Shown: positions 7,934 through 16,166 of the stretch, piece by piece
Position numbering within the stretch: position 1 is the stretch's first letter
How the letters are laid out: the number at the start of each line of letters is the position of its first letter
Assembly (NCBI RefSeq): GCF_022662305.1
Contig: NZ_JAKNQH010000002.1
Location: forward strand, 556,752-620,751
Direction of reading: 5' to 3'
Source of the DNA: Sphingomonas sp. BAUL-RG-20F-R05-02
Lineage (GTDB): Bacteria > Pseudomonadota > Alphaproteobacteria > Sphingomonadales > Sphingomonadaceae
Length of the DNA: 64,000 bases
Notes under the pieces: model-generated
The model's input: only the letters and a program-made list of their open reading frames with translations
Told to the model about the DNA's origin: nothing
Database searches by the model: none
Position numbers and translations under genes: made by a program

Positions 7934-8206
7934 ATGCCAGACGTTACCGACAATCGCGCCGAATATGAATTCGAATTGGTCGTAGGCGGCCACCGCGCCG
8001 TCGCCGCCTATCAGATGGAGGGCGACACGATCGTGTTCACCCACACCGTCGTTCCTCCCGCGATCGAGGGGCGCGGCGTCGGCTCCAAGCTCATCAAGGC
8101 CGCGCTCGATTCAGCGCGCGACCGCGGGCTGAAGGTGGTGCCGCAATGTCCGTTCGTACGCGCCTATATCGAACGGCACCCGGAGTATCGCAGCCTAGTC
8201 GCCTGA
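7934..8206 (+). CDS. Small GNAT-fold N-acetyltransferase (YidJ/Gtn-like)
   Basis: A 90-residue minimal GNAT domain. It carries TIVFTHTVVPPAIEGRGVGSKLIKAALDSARDRG, in which the EGRGVGSKL stretch is the acetyl-CoA pyrophosphate loop, and ends with CPFVRAYIERHPEYRSLVA, the usual tail of this short family (compare COG2388). The acceptor is unknown. The start is ATG 7934. It lies 45 bp after the DUF4188 gene in the same direction and may be cotranscribed. Confidence 0.8.
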   Translation: MPDVTDNRAEYEFELVVGGHRAVAAYQMEGDTIVFTHTVVPPAIEGRGVGSKLIKAALDSARDRGLKVVPQCPFVRAYIERHPEYRSLVA

Positions 8207-8210
8207 CAAT

Positions 8211-10037
8211 TCATTCCGCCGCCAGCGATTCCTCCGCGCGCTCCTGCGCCTGCCGGTTCCACATTTCCGCATACAGGCCGTCCTGTCGGAGCAGTTCGGT
8301 ATGGGTGCCACGTTCCTTCACCTCGCCCGCTTCCAGCACGACGATCTCGTCGGCATGAACCACCGTCGACAGGCGGTGCGCGATGACGATGGTGGTGCGG
8401 CCCTGCTCGATCGCCTGTAGCGTGCCGAGGATCTCGCCCTCGGTCCGGCTGTCGAGCGCGCTGGTGGCCTCGTCGAGGATCAGGATCGGCGGGTTCTTGA
8501 GCAGCGTGCGGGCGATCGCGACGCGCTGCTTCTCGCCACCCGACAGTTTCAGTCCGCGTTCGCCGACTCGCGTATCATAGCCCTGCGGCTGGCGTTCGAT
8601 GAAGCCGGCGATCGCCGCGCCGCGCGCCGCCGCATGGACCTCGGCCTCGCCCGCGCCCTCGCGGCCGTAGGCTATATTATAGCCGATTGTGTCGTTGAAC
8701 AGCACGGTATCCTGCGGCACGATGCCGATCGCGGAGCGCAGGCTTGCCTGCGAAACGCCGGCGATATCCTGCCCGTCGATGGTGATGCGGCCGCCGGTCA
8801 GATCATAGAACCGGTACATCAGCCGCGCGAGCGTCGACTTGCCCGCACCCGATGGGCCGACCACCGCCAGCGTCGCGCCCGCCGGGATATCGAGATCTAC
8901 GCCTTTCAGGATCGGCTGACCGGCATCGTAGCCGAAACGCACGTCCTCGAAACGGATATGTCCACGCGCGACGGCGAGCGGTCGTGCGCCGGGCGCGTCG
9001 GTCACTTCGGATGCGGTATCGACCAGATCGAACATCGCGCCCATGTCGATCACGCCCTGCCGGATCGTGCGGTACACCATGCCGAGCAGATCGAGCGGGC
9101 GGAACAACTGGCTGAGCAGGGTGGACACCAGCACGACGTTGCCGGCGGTGAAGCGCCCCTGGCTCCAGCCGATCACAACGAGCAGCATGCCGCCCGCCAT
9201 CATCAGGTTGGTGATCGCCGACTGGCCGATGTTGAGCCACGCCAGCGAGTTTTCCGACGACACCGCCGCATTGGCGTAGAGCGTCATTGCCCGGTCGTAA
9301 CGCCTGGCCTCGCGCTCCTCGGCGCCGAAATATTTCACCGTTTCGAAGTTGAGCAGCGAATCGACTGCGTGCGCGACCGCCCCGGTATCGAAATCGTTCA
9401 TCCGCGTGCGCAGCGCCGATCGCCAATCGGTGACGACCCGCGTGAACCAGATGTAAACGCCGACCATCACCACCGTGCCGACCACCAGCCACACGCCGAA
9501 CTTCACCCAAAAAATGCCGAGCACCAACGCGAGCTCGAACACCGTCGGCGCGATGTTGAACAACAGGAAGTAGAGCATGGTATCGATGCTCTTGGTGCCA
9601 CGCTCGACCACCTTGGTGACGGCACCGGTGCGGCGTTCGAGATGAAACCGCAGCGAAAGCTGGTGCAGGTGACGGAACACCGTCGCCGCCAGCCGCCGCG
9701 TCGCGTCCTGGCCGACACGTTCAAACACCGCATTGCGTAGATTGTCGAACACCACCGATCCGAACCGTGCGGCGGCGTAGCCGATCACCATCAGCCCCAC
9801 GAGCTGGGTCAGGTCCGGCGCGGGCGCGTGCCCGGCCATCCCGTCGATCGCGCCCTGCAACGCAAACGGCGCGCCATAGACCTGTACCAGCTTCGAGACG
9901 ATCACCAGCAGCATCGCACCGACGATCCGCATCCGCAGCGCCGGCGCATCGGCGGGCCAGAGATACGGGAGGAAGCGCCGCAGCGTCGGCAGCAACGCCC
10001 GCTCGGGCGTGTCGGAGGTAAAAGTTTCGGGTGGCAT
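8211..10037 (-). CDS. ABC transporter of the Atm1/heavy-metal family (membrane + ATPase)
   Basis: A 608-residue half-transporter that works as a homodimer in the inner membrane. The N-terminal six-helix exporter domain covers about residues 35-335 and carries the family hallmark NFETVKYFGAEE (230-241). The ATPase domain follows with Walker A GPSGAGKST (394-402), signature LSGGEKQRVAIAR and Walker B ILILDEATSALD. Bacterial Atm1 proteins export glutathione-linked metals or persulfides; that role is inferred here. The start is ATG 10037. It stands alone, convergent with the GNAT gene (4-bp gap). Confidence 0.9.
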   Translation of the reverse strand: MPPETFTSDTPERALLPTLRRFLPYLWPADAPALRMRIVGAMLLVIVSKLVQVYGAPFALQGAIDGMAGHAPAPDLTQLVGLMVIGYAAARFGSVVFDNLRNAVFERVGQDATRRLAATVFRHLHQLSLRFHLERRTGAVTKVVERGTKSIDTMLYFLLFNIAPTVFELALVLGIFWVKFGVWLVVGTVVMVGVYIWFTRVVTDWRSALRTRMNDFDTGAVAHAVDSLLNFETVKYFGAEEREARRYDRAMTLYANAAVSSENSLAWLNIGQSAITNLMMAGGMLLVVIGWSQGRFTAGNVVLVSTLLSQLFRPLDLLGMVYRTIRQGVIDMGAMFDLVDTASEVTDAPGARPLAVARGHIRFEDVRFGYDAGQPILKGVDLDIPAGATLAVVGPSGAGKSTLARLMYRFYDLTGGRITIDGQDIAGVSQASLRSAIGIVPQDTVLFNDTIGYNIAYGREGAGEAEVHAAARGAAIAGFIERQPQGYDTRVGERGLKLSGGEKQRVAIARTLLKNPPILILDEATSALDSRTEGEILGTLQAIEQGRTTIVIAHRLSTVVHADEIVVLEAGEVKERGTHTELLRQDGLYAEMWNRQAQERAEESLAAE

Positions 10038-10163
10038 CGAGAGCGGATGTAGGGACAGTCAAGCGGAATCGGAAGCGTTCATGGAACTAGTGCACCGGCT
10101 CATCGATTTTACCTCACATACCGGACCAGCGTGTCCGACCCCGAGGCTGAGACGGAAACGATC

Positions 10164-10394
10164 ATGGAACCGCTCTTTTACGTCATGGCGATCATGGGTT
10201 GCGGCGATGGCAGTGCGCAGTGCGCACAGGCACGGCTCGAAACCGCGCAATATCGGTCGATCGAACAGTGTCAGGCGGCGATGCCCGCCGCGCTCGCCCG
10301 CAACAGCGATCTCGATTTCCCGGTCGTCTCCGCAAGTTGCCAGGCGAAAGGCGCGCGCCTCGCGCAAAACCGCAGCACTCACGCACGCGGCTGA
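10164..10394 (+). CDS. Small exported cysteine-containing protein
   Basis: A 76-residue protein with a short hydrophobic start (MEPLFYVMAIMG) and four cysteines (in CGDG, QCAQ, QCQA and SCQA). Many sphingomonads have similar short proteins with spaced cysteines, probably disulfide-bonded outside the cytoplasm. Function unknown. ATG 10164 is preceded by GGAAACG; an in-frame GTG at 10131 would add 11 acidic residues and destroy the N-terminal signal-like segment. Confidence 0.6.
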   Translation: MEPLFYVMAIMGCGDGSAQCAQARLETAQYRSIEQCQAAMPAALARNSDLDFPVVSASCQAKGARLAQNRSTHARG

Positions 10395-10438
10395 TCGAAT
10401 ACTATAACGCCGCGTCATCGGGACGCGGCGGAGATCAC

Positions 10439-10849
10439 ATGCGCACACTGTTGGCAATCGTATTCGGCGTGCTCGCGGCGCTGCTGATCATCGACGCCGT
10501 CGAACAGGTAACGTCTGCGCTCTACCCGCTCCCAATCTTAGATTCTGCCGATGCAGCAACGTTGTCCGATGTCGTCCACGACATGCCCCTCGTTGCCAAG
10601 CTGCTTATCGTGTTCGGCTGGCTTGCCGGGGCGTTTGGTGGTGCATGGTTCGGCCTGCGGGTTTGCGATCGGCGGCGGGTCGGATGGGCGGTGGTGATTG
10701 CCGTGGTCGCTTCGGCCGTCGTGAGCGTAGCCACGCTGCCGCACCCGGTGTGGATGAAGGTGTGTGCGATCGTGCTGCCGATGCTAGGCGGCGCGCTCGC
10801 CAAACGGATGCACCGCAAGCCTTACCCGGGTGAGGCTTTACTGGGGTAA
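10439..10849 (+). CDS. Four-helix membrane protein, function unknown
   Basis: A 136-residue protein with four predicted transmembrane helices (about residues 3-22, 52-72, 80-99, 106-123) and a loop rich in acidic residues between helices 1 and 2. The C-terminus is basic (AKRMHRKPYPGE), which would place it in the cytoplasm. I recognise no family. The gene starts 45 bp after the small cysteine protein gene and ends 4 bp from the convergent CBS-domain gene. Confidence 0.65.
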   Translation: MRTLLAIVFGVLAALLIIDAVEQVTSALYPLPILDSADAATLSDVVHDMPLVAKLLIVFGWLAGAFGGAWFGLRVCDRRRVGWAVVIAVVASAVVSVATLPHPVWMKVCAIVLPMLGGALAKRMHRKPYPGEALLG

Positions 10850-10853
10850 TCCG

Positions 10854-12155
10854 TCAGTCGCGGCTTACCAGCAACTTGTCGATGCGCCGGCCGTCGAGAT
10901 CGACCACTTCGAACTTCCAGCCCTGTTCGAGGAAATGCTCGCCTTCACCGGGCAGATGGCGGAACTTGGCGAGCGCCAGCCCGGCGACCGTTGCATAGTC
11001 GCGATCTTCGGGCAGGTCGATGCACAACCGCTCGGCAAGCGCGTCCGCCGCCATGTTGCCAGCCACCAGCAGCGAGCCGTCGTCGCGCTCCACGACCGAC
11101 GGCGCATCGTCGGGATCGGCATCCGATGCGAACTCGCCGGCAATCGCGGCGAGCAGATCGGCGGGAGTGACGATCCCCTCGAAATGCCCGTATTCGTCGT
11201 GGATCAGCGCCATCGGCACCTCGGCCTGGCGCAGCGCATCGAGCGCGTCCATCGCGTCGATCTGGTCGAGCACCACGGGTGCCGCCCGCATTAGCGCACG
11301 CAGATCGAGCGGTTCACCGCGAAACAGCGCGATCGCCACGTCGCGCGCCTGCACCACGCCGATCACCTTGTCGACCGAACCCTCCGCCACCGGCAGCCGG
11401 CTGTGCGAGGCGACCATCAGCGCGGTGCGCACGCCCGCCTCGTCCAGCGTCGCGTCGATCCACTCGACATCGGTGCGCGGCGTCATCACCTCGCGCACCG
11501 GCCGGTCGGCGAGGCGGACGACGCCCGAGATGATCGAACGCTCATGCTCCTCGATCACGCCCGACTTGCTCGCCTCGGCCACGATCAGGTGGAGTTCCTC
11601 GGCGGTGACATGCTCCTCGGTCTTGCGGTCGAGCCGCATCAGCCGAAACAGCAGCGCCGAGGACGAATCGAGCAGCCACACCACTGGCGCACAGGCCCAG
11701 GCGAGCACCAGCACCGGCCGCGCCGCCACCGCCGCGATCCGCTCGGGCGCACGCAGCGCGATCTGCTTGGGCACCAGTTCGCCGATCACCAGCGAGGCGT
11801 AGGTGGTGATGCCGATCACCAGCGCAAAGCCGAACGACTCGGTGGTCTGCGCGGGCAGCCCCAGCCAGCGCAGCCGCGCCGCGACCGGCGCGCCGAGGCT
11901 CGCGCCCGAATAGGCGCCGGCGAGGATGCCGATCAGCGTGATGCCGATCTGCGTGGTCGACAGGATCTTGCCGGGATCGGCGGCAAGCGCGATCGCGGTA
12001 TCGGCGCCGCGCACCTTGGCGCGCACCATCGCCTCCAGCCGCGCCCGGCGCGCGGACACGATCGCCAGTTCCGACATGGCGAACAGGCCGTTGAGGAAGA
12101 TCAGCGCGACGATGATCGCGACGTCGATCCAGGGAAAGGGAGAGAGCGGGTGCAT
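10854..12155 (-). CDS. CNNM/CorC-type hemolysin-family membrane protein with CBS pair
   Basis: A 433-residue protein with the TlyC/CorC/YtfL layout: an N-terminal DUF21 (CNNM) transmembrane domain (about 1-195, including LIFLNGLFAMSELAIVSARRARLE), a tandem CBS domain pair (about 215-335, VMTPRTDVEWID through the second CBS motif) and a CorC_HlyC domain at the C-terminus. Family members are linked to Mg2+/Co2+ efflux and ion homeostasis; despite the name, haemolysis is doubtful. ATG 12155 is chosen because the in-frame start at 12209 would lie upstream of the predicted transcription start of the EcfG-like promoter at 12198-12223. Confidence 0.85.
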   Translation of the reverse strand: MHPLSPFPWIDVAIIVALIFLNGLFAMSELAIVSARRARLEAMVRAKVRGADTAIALAADPGKILSTTQIGITLIGILAGAYSGASLGAPVAARLRWLGLPAQTTESFGFALVIGITTYASLVIGELVPKQIALRAPERIAAVAARPVLVLAWACAPVVWLLDSSSALLFRLMRLDRKTEEHVTAEELHLIVAEASKSGVIEEHERSIISGVVRLADRPVREVMTPRTDVEWIDATLDEAGVRTALMVASHSRLPVAEGSVDKVIGVVQARDVAIALFRGEPLDLRALMRAAPVVLDQIDAMDALDALRQAEVPMALIHDEYGHFEGIVTPADLLAAIAGEFASDADPDDAPSVVERDDGSLLVAGNMAADALAERLCIDLPEDRDYATVAGLALAKFRHLPGEGEHFLEQGWKFEVVDLDGRRIDKLLVSRD

Positions 12156-12197
12156 GGCGCCGCCAACGCTTTGGCGCACAATGCGATGCTTAACAAC

Positions 12198-12223
12198 AAC
12201 GATCCGCATGCCGATTCGGTTCG
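12198..12223 (-). promoter_or_regulatory. EcfG-like stress promoter for CNNM gene
   Basis: On the minus strand, CGAAC is followed after exactly 17 bases by CGTT. The alphaproteobacterial EcfG consensus is GGAAC-N16/17-CGTT, so there is one mismatch in the -35. Transcription would start about 35 bases before the CNNM ATG. Confidence 0.45.
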
Positions 12224-12228
12224 GAGGT

Positions 12229-12254
12229 GGAACAGCTTCGCGTCCGAGCGGGTT
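12229..12254 (+). promoter_or_regulatory. EcfG-like stress promoter for OmpA-family gene
   Basis: GGAAC (12229-12233), 17 bases, then GGTT (12251-12254): one mismatch to the EcfG consensus, in the -10. It lies 37 bases upstream of the OmpA-family ATG and back to back with the minus-strand EcfG-like site at 12198-12223. Confidence 0.5.
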
Positions 12255-12290
12255 TGATAGCGAGAGTTATTTAGAAAAAAGGGAAAGATC

Positions 12291-12968
12291 ATGCGCGCAT
12301 TCCGCAAGCTCACGGGTGCTGCCACGCTGGCCGCGCTGCTCGCCACGACAGCGTGCGTCACCGATCCGGACACCGGCCGGCGGCATCTGTCGAACACCGC
12401 GATCGGCGGCATCGGCGGGGCGCTCGGCGGCTATCTGCTCGGCGATCTGGTTGGCGGCCGGCATGATCGCACCGCCAAGATCGCCGGCGCGGGCATCGGC
12501 GGCCTCGCCGGGGCTGCGATCGGATCGTACATGGACAAGCAGGAGCGCGACCTGCGCGACCGCACCGCCGGCACCGAGGTTCGCGTGGTTCGGCAGGGCG
12601 ACGACCTGATCCTGTCGATCCCATCAGGCATCAACTTCGCCTATAACAGCGACACGGTCGCGCCGGCATTCCAGCATACGCTTGACGACGTGGCGCGTGT
12701 GCTCGGGCAGTATGACCGCACCTATATCGACGTGTACGGCCATACCGACTCGGTCGGATCGGACCAGTACAACCAGGCACTGTCGGAACGGCGCGCGGTA
12801 GCCGTGGCGGACTACCTCGTCTCACGCGGAGTGCAGGGCGCGCGCATCGCCACGCGCGGTTACGGCAAGACGCAACCGATCGCCGCCAACGATACCGAAG
12901 CGGGCCGCGCGGCGAATCGGCGGGTGGAGATCAAGATCGTACCGATTCCCGAGAGCGATCTGCGCTGA
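12291..12968 (+). CDS. OmpA-family peptidoglycan-binding lipoprotein with glycine zipper
   Basis: A 225-residue outer-membrane lipoprotein (YiaD-like). A signal peptide ends at a lipobox-like TTAC, giving a predicted lipidated Cys22. A glycine zipper follows (about 37-80, GGIGGALGGYLLG then GAGIGGLAGAAIG), and then an OmpA C-terminal domain (about 100-222) with the peptidoglycan-binding run GHTDSVGSDQYNQALSERRA and the closing NRRVEIKI. It should anchor the outer membrane to peptidoglycan. AAGGGAAAG gives a good ribosome site. The upstream EcfG-like promoter suggests induction in general stress. Confidence 0.85.
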   Translation: MRAFRKLTGAATLAALLATTACVTDPDTGRRHLSNTAIGGIGGALGGYLLGDLVGGRHDRTAKIAGAGIGGLAGAAIGSYMDKQERDLRDRTAGTEVRVVRQGDDLILSIPSGINFAYNSDTVAPAFQHTLDDVARVLGQYDRTYIDVYGHTDSVGSDQYNQALSERRAVAVADYLVSRGVQGARIATRGYGKTQPIAANDTEAGRAANRRVEIKIVPIPESDLR

Positions 12969-12985
12969 GAAAGACGTGCGCTTGC

Positions 12986-13018
12986 CGTAGCAATTCGCCG
13001 GACTTGCGGGCTGCTACG
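12986..13018. terminator. Hairpin between convergent ompA-like gene and tadA
   Basis: A 7-bp outer stem (CGTAGCA 12986-12992 with TGCTACG 13012-13018) and a short inner CCG/CGG stem lie in the 56-bp gap between convergent stops. Confidence 0.4.
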
Positions 13019-13024
13019 TCGCCG

Positions 13025-13474
13025 CTACCGGCGGGATGCGAAAAAGGTGCGCAACAGGGCTGCAGATTCGCCTTCCGCGATGCCCGGATAGATTTCGGGG
13101 CGATGATGGATCGTCGTTTGGGTGAACAAGCGTGGGCCGTGTTCGATCGCCCCGCCCTTGAGATCGCCAGCACCGTAATACAGCCGCCCGATCCGCGCAT
13201 GGGCGATCGCACCCGCACACATCGCGCATGGCTCCAATGTGACCCACAGGTCGCAATCGGTCAGACGATCGTCACCGATCACCCCAGCGGCCGCGCGGAT
13301 CGCCAGCATCTCGGCATGGGCAGTAGGATCGTGGCGACTGCGGGGCGAGTTGGCCGACGTTGCGATGATCTCGCCCCGGCGGACGATCACGGCACCGACC
13401 GGCACCTCCTCGCGCGCGGCGGCAGCGGCTGCGGCGTCGAGCGCGGCCCGCATCGGCAGGGGGATCGGAAACAT
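13025..13474 (-). CDS. tadA: tRNA(Arg) adenosine-34 deaminase
   Basis: A 149-residue zinc deaminase that converts A34 to inosine in tRNA-Arg(ACG), essential for decoding CGN codons. The active site is complete: HAE (His and catalytic Glu, about residues 53-55) and PCAMC (about 82-86), as in the cytidine deaminase superfamily; the TLEPCAMCAGAIAHARI stretch is typical of TadA. The start is ATG 13474. The upstream gene on the same strand ends 40 bp away. Confidence 0.92.
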   Translation of the reverse strand: MFPIPLPMRAALDAAAAAAAREEVPVGAVIVRRGEIIATSANSPRSRHDPTAHAEMLAIRAAAGVIGDDRLTDCDLWVTLEPCAMCAGAIAHARIGRLYYGAGDLKGGAIEHGPRLFTQTTIHHRPEIYPGIAEGESAALLRTFFASRR

Positions 13475-13514
13475 CCTGACCCCAAAGCCGTGGCTGGCCG
13501 CGCTGTCCAGCGGC

Positions 13515-13799
13515 TTATTGCGCGTTGGCGTTGCTCGCCTGGTCAGCCGGCTTGTTCATGCGCAGCGTCGGCACGGCGATCGTCTTTTGCGTGGTGCCGA
13601 CGGTGGGCACGTCGACCACCTTGTTCTCCGTGCCGACCGAGAGTGTCGCGACATCGGCCTTAACACTGGGCGCAGTGCCAGCATCGACATGCACGCTCGG
13701 CAGCGTACCGGGGCGAGTCTGGAACGACAGCAGCCCAAGCGAGATCATCGCGATCACGATCACGGCGGCAATGCCGACCAAAGCTAACAGGAACCGCAT
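13515..13799 (-). CDS. Small membrane-anchored protein, function unknown
   Basis: A 94-residue protein with one N-terminal transmembrane helix (about residues 2-24) and a Val/Thr/Pro-rich extracytoplasmic part with imperfect repeats of the form VxVPTxxTxxKxIxVPT. I recognise no family; similar short proteins occur beside tadA in sphingomonads as far as I recall. ATG 13799 is preceded by GGGGAGAG seven bases upstream. The longer frame upstream (start 13910) lacks a ribosome site and overlaps the rpmB promoter region. Confidence 0.55.
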   Translation of the reverse strand: MRFLLALVGIAAVIVIAMISLGLLSFQTRPGTLPSVHVDAGTAPSVKADVATLSVGTENKVVDVPTVGTTQKTIAVPTLRMNKPADQASNANAQ

Positions 13800-13893
13800 A
13801 CAGTCTCTCCCCACAGAGCGAAATCGAATCGTTACCGAAACCAACGCAAAGGGTCCGTGATCGTTGCATTGCCGCGCCAATGGCGTGAATCGG

Positions 13894-13922
13894 TTGACCT
13901 TCGCCGGCATCCCCGTTATGCG
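13894..13922 (+). promoter_or_regulatory. Probable housekeeping promoter of rpmB
   Basis: TTGACC (13894-13899) is followed after 17 bases by TATGCG (13917-13922). The -35 is strong and the -10 partial. Transcription would start around 13929, leaving a leader of about 36 bases before rpmB. Confidence 0.4.
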
Positions 13923-13964
13923 CCCACGCCTTCACGGGATCACCCCAGCTTTCAGGATTATAGC

Positions 13965-14261
13965 ATGTCGCGCATTTGCGAACTGACCGGCAAGGGCCGG
14001 ATGGTGGGGAACAATGTCTCCCACGCCAACAACAAGACCAAGCGTACCTTCCTGCCGAACCTCCAGAACGTCACGCTGATGTCGGAAGCGCTCGGCACCA
14101 GCGTGAAGCTGCGCGTTTCGACGCATGGCATCCGCTCGGTCGAGCATGTCGGCGGCCTCGACAATTGGCTCGTCAAGACCAGCGACGACAAGCTGTCGCT
14201 GCGCGCGCGTCGCCTCAAGCGTGACGTGTCGAAGAAGCTCAGCACGCAGGTCGCGGCCTGA
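13965..14261 (+). CDS. rpmB: 50S ribosomal protein L28
   Basis: A 98-residue ribosomal protein L28, a component of the large ribosomal subunit. The start [29 protein letters not shown]... matches the L28 pattern (CELTGK, then [11 protein letters not shown]), and the extended C-terminus after [11 protein letters not shown] is usual for Alphaproteobacteria. It is monocistronic, divergent from the small membrane-protein gene and convergent with the phytase-like gene. Confidence 0.96.
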   Translation: MSRICELTGKGRMVGNNVSHANNKTKRTFLPNLQNVTLMSEALGTSVKLRVSTHGIRSVEHVGGLDNWLVKTSDDKLSLRARRLKRDVSKKLSTQVAA

Positions 14262-14267
14262 GAGCAG

Positions 14268-15287
14268 TCAGGGCCGGGCAACGCCTTTGGGCGCGCCCGG
14301 CTCGTCTAGCCTGAACTTCAGCAGCAGACTTCGCTGAAGCATCGACTGGTTGTCGTCCGACACCAGCCAGATGATCGTCCGATCGCCTTCGCGCGTCGCG
14401 GCAATCCCTTCGAAATTCTCATGGATCAGCGGCGGCGCCAACGTGGCGATCTCGCGGCCATGCACCACCGCGCCCGGACGAATTGCTGCGCGGTCGATCA
14501 CCACCAGCTTGCTCGAAAACGTGAACGGCAGCTCGAAGCGCCGGGTCAGCACGATCAGCCGACCGTCCGGCAAGATCGTCGCGTCGCTCGGATCATAATG
14601 CGGTGGCGGCACAAAGCTGAAGCGAAAGCCGCGATTCGGCTGCGTTACAGGGTTGCCCGTGAAGCGAATCGCCGCGCGGCCCTTGCCCTTCGGCCACGGG
14701 TCCTGCTCACCGATCGTGATCGCGCCGCCACCCCACCGTGCGAGGGGCAGAAACGTGAAGCTCTCCGCGCCTTCATTCGCCGGCCACGCCGCCATCGCAC
14801 GCGGCGCGACCGACCCAAGCGCGTGACGCAAATCGGGCGTGTAGCGCCACAGCATGTTGCTGGTCTCGAACCCGGCCACCACGCTGCCGTCCTTGGGATC
14901 CACGCTCATGGACTCGCTGTCACGATCGACTTTGGACCATCCCGTCCCCGGTCCCGCCGGCAGATCGCCAAACGCTATGTGCCGTGGCCGCCAATCGTCG
15001 CCAAGCGTGAACTGCACGATATTGCCGCCATCGCTCAGCAGCGTGATGCGATGGCCGGAGGCGACGTGTAGCGAGGAGAAGCCGCCAAACGCCGCGTCCG
15101 GGCTGGTCAACCGCACCCCGCCAAGCCATTCCAGCGCACCGACGCGGTTCCGCTCGGGATGTTGCGCGTCAAGCGACACCGGCGCGGCGTGGATGACGAC
15201 ATCGCGCCCCATCAGCGGCAAACGTGGCTCTCCAACCCAGTCCGGGGTAAAGAAAAGCGCCAGCAGACAGGCAGCAAACACACGCAT
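14268..15287 (-). CDS. Phytase-like esterase-domain exported protein
   Basis: A 339-residue exported protein with an N-terminal signal segment (MRVFAACLLALFF) and a beta-propeller-like Phytase-like (PF13449, 'esterase-like activity of phytase') domain over most of its length. Recognisable stretches are GFSSLHVASGHRITLLSDGGNIVQ near the N-terminus and HENFEGIAATREGDRTIIWLVSDDN near the C-terminus. Reported family members hydrolyse phospho- or carboxyl-esters, but the catalytic set is poorly defined, so the substrate is open. The start is ATG 15287; in-frame codons further upstream have no ribosome site. Confidence 0.75.
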   Translation of the reverse strand: MRVFAACLLALFFTPDWVGEPRLPLMGRDVVIHAAPVSLDAQHPERNRVGALEWLGGVRLTSPDAAFGGFSSLHVASGHRITLLSDGGNIVQFTLGDDWRPRHIAFGDLPAGPGTGWSKVDRDSESMSVDPKDGSVVAGFETSNMLWRYTPDLRHALGSVAPRAMAAWPANEGAESFTFLPLARWGGGAITIGEQDPWPKGKGRAAIRFTGNPVTQPNRGFRFSFVPPPHYDPSDATILPDGRLIVLTRRFELPFTFSSKLVVIDRAAIRPGAVVHGREIATLAPPLIHENFEGIAATREGDRTIIWLVSDDNQSMLQRSLLLKFRLDEPGAPKGVARP

Positions 15288-15496
15288 CGACGCTGCCGTG
15301 AGCCATGACGCGGCAGCGCGCAATGCTTCGAAGCACAGGATTGTGATGAACGGGGGATAACGGGCCCGTTCAGTCTGCGCTCAACGCGCTTTGCCCATAA
15401 CACCACCAACAGATGTCGCGCCGTCGACTCTTCGGAACCTAGTCGCTTCCGAATAGTCGCAAGCAACGTTTGGACGAGTTTACGGGAAACGCCACG

Positions 15497-15889
15497 ATGA
15501 TCAACAAAGCCTCGCTCGCCGCTGCCGCTCTCGTGTTGTCGGCGGGCGGCATCGCCGCGGCTCCGGCATCGGCGCAATATTCCGACGGTGCTCGCTACGA
15601 TCATGCGGATCGCGACGGGTATCGTGGACGCGGGTACGACCGTGGCTATGATCGGCGTGGGTACGCCCGACGTGGCTATGAAGATCGCGGTTACGATCGT
15701 CGTCGGTATCGCCCCAATCGGTGCAGCAGCGCGACCGGGACCATCCTTGGTGCGATAGCCGGCGGTTTGCTGGGCAATTCGGTGGCCGGGCGTGGTGATC
15801 GCGGCGTCGGTACGGTGCTGGGCGCGGGTGCAGGCGCCTTGACCGGACGCGCGATCGATCGGTCGGACAATCCGCGTTCCTGCCGCTGA
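15497..15889 (+). CDS. Glycine-zipper exported protein with Arg/Tyr repeat
   Basis: A 130-residue exported protein. The signal peptide covers residues 1-27 (ending APASAQ). The middle (about 28-75) is built of RGYDRxGY-type repeats rich in Arg, Tyr, Gly and Asp. A glycine zipper (about 80-120, GTILGAIAGGLLGNSVAG then GTVLGAGAGALTG) follows, with one Cys before it and one at the C-terminus. The layout is the same as for the protein at 3648-4046, so the two are paralogues. The start is ATG 15497; an in-frame TTG at 15470 is less likely. A strong terminator lies 80 bp downstream. Confidence 0.75.
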   Translation: MINKASLAAAALVLSAGGIAAAPASAQYSDGARYDHADRDGYRGRGYDRGYDRRGYARRGYEDRGYDRRRYRPNRCSSATGTILGAIAGGLLGNSVAGRGDRGVGTVLGAGAGALTGRAIDRSDNPRSCR

Positions 15890-15969
15890 GTTCCGATCTG
15901 GCAGGCGGAGTAAAATCCTGCGCAAAACGGTCTAGCATCTTCCCCCGTGTGGCGTATCGGGGCGAAGCG

Positions 15970-15999
15970 GAGGGTTGGTGTCGGAAGACACCAACCCTC
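15970..15999 (+). terminator. Strong terminator hairpin
   Basis: A perfect 13-bp stem (15970-15982 with 15987-15999) closed by a GGAA tetraloop and followed by a weak T-rich stretch (TTGTCGTT). It ends the glycine-zipper transcript. Confidence 0.75.
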
Positions 16000-16133
16000 T
16001 TGTCGTTGATCGAAGCCGCGACGGCAAACGCGTTGGCAGCGATCATTGCGAGCTGCGTCGGGTAGCGTGTGCGCCTTGGCTAGCATGGCGATGCCGAGCT
16101 GCGGGCCGCGCAGGCCAACTCGCTCAGAGCGCG

Positions 16134-16159
16134 AGGCACGGCGGCCGGCCGCCGTGCCT
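16134..16159 (-). terminator. Palindromic terminator of phbB
   Basis: A 26-bp perfect palindrome (13 bases either side of 16146/16147) starts 7 bp after the phbB stop on the minus strand. As RNA it folds into an 11-bp stem with a CCGG loop. No U-tract follows. Confidence 0.6.
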
Positions 16160-16166
16160 TCGATCG

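Noticed and set aside
14273..14301. Hairpin just after rpmB as its terminator
   Set aside because: The 7-bp stem lies inside the coding end of the opposite phytase-like gene and has a 15-base loop; too weak to claim.
15435..15480. EcfG promoter for the second glycine-zipper gene
   Set aside because: GGAAC is present but the nearest CGTT is 28 bases away, not 16-17.
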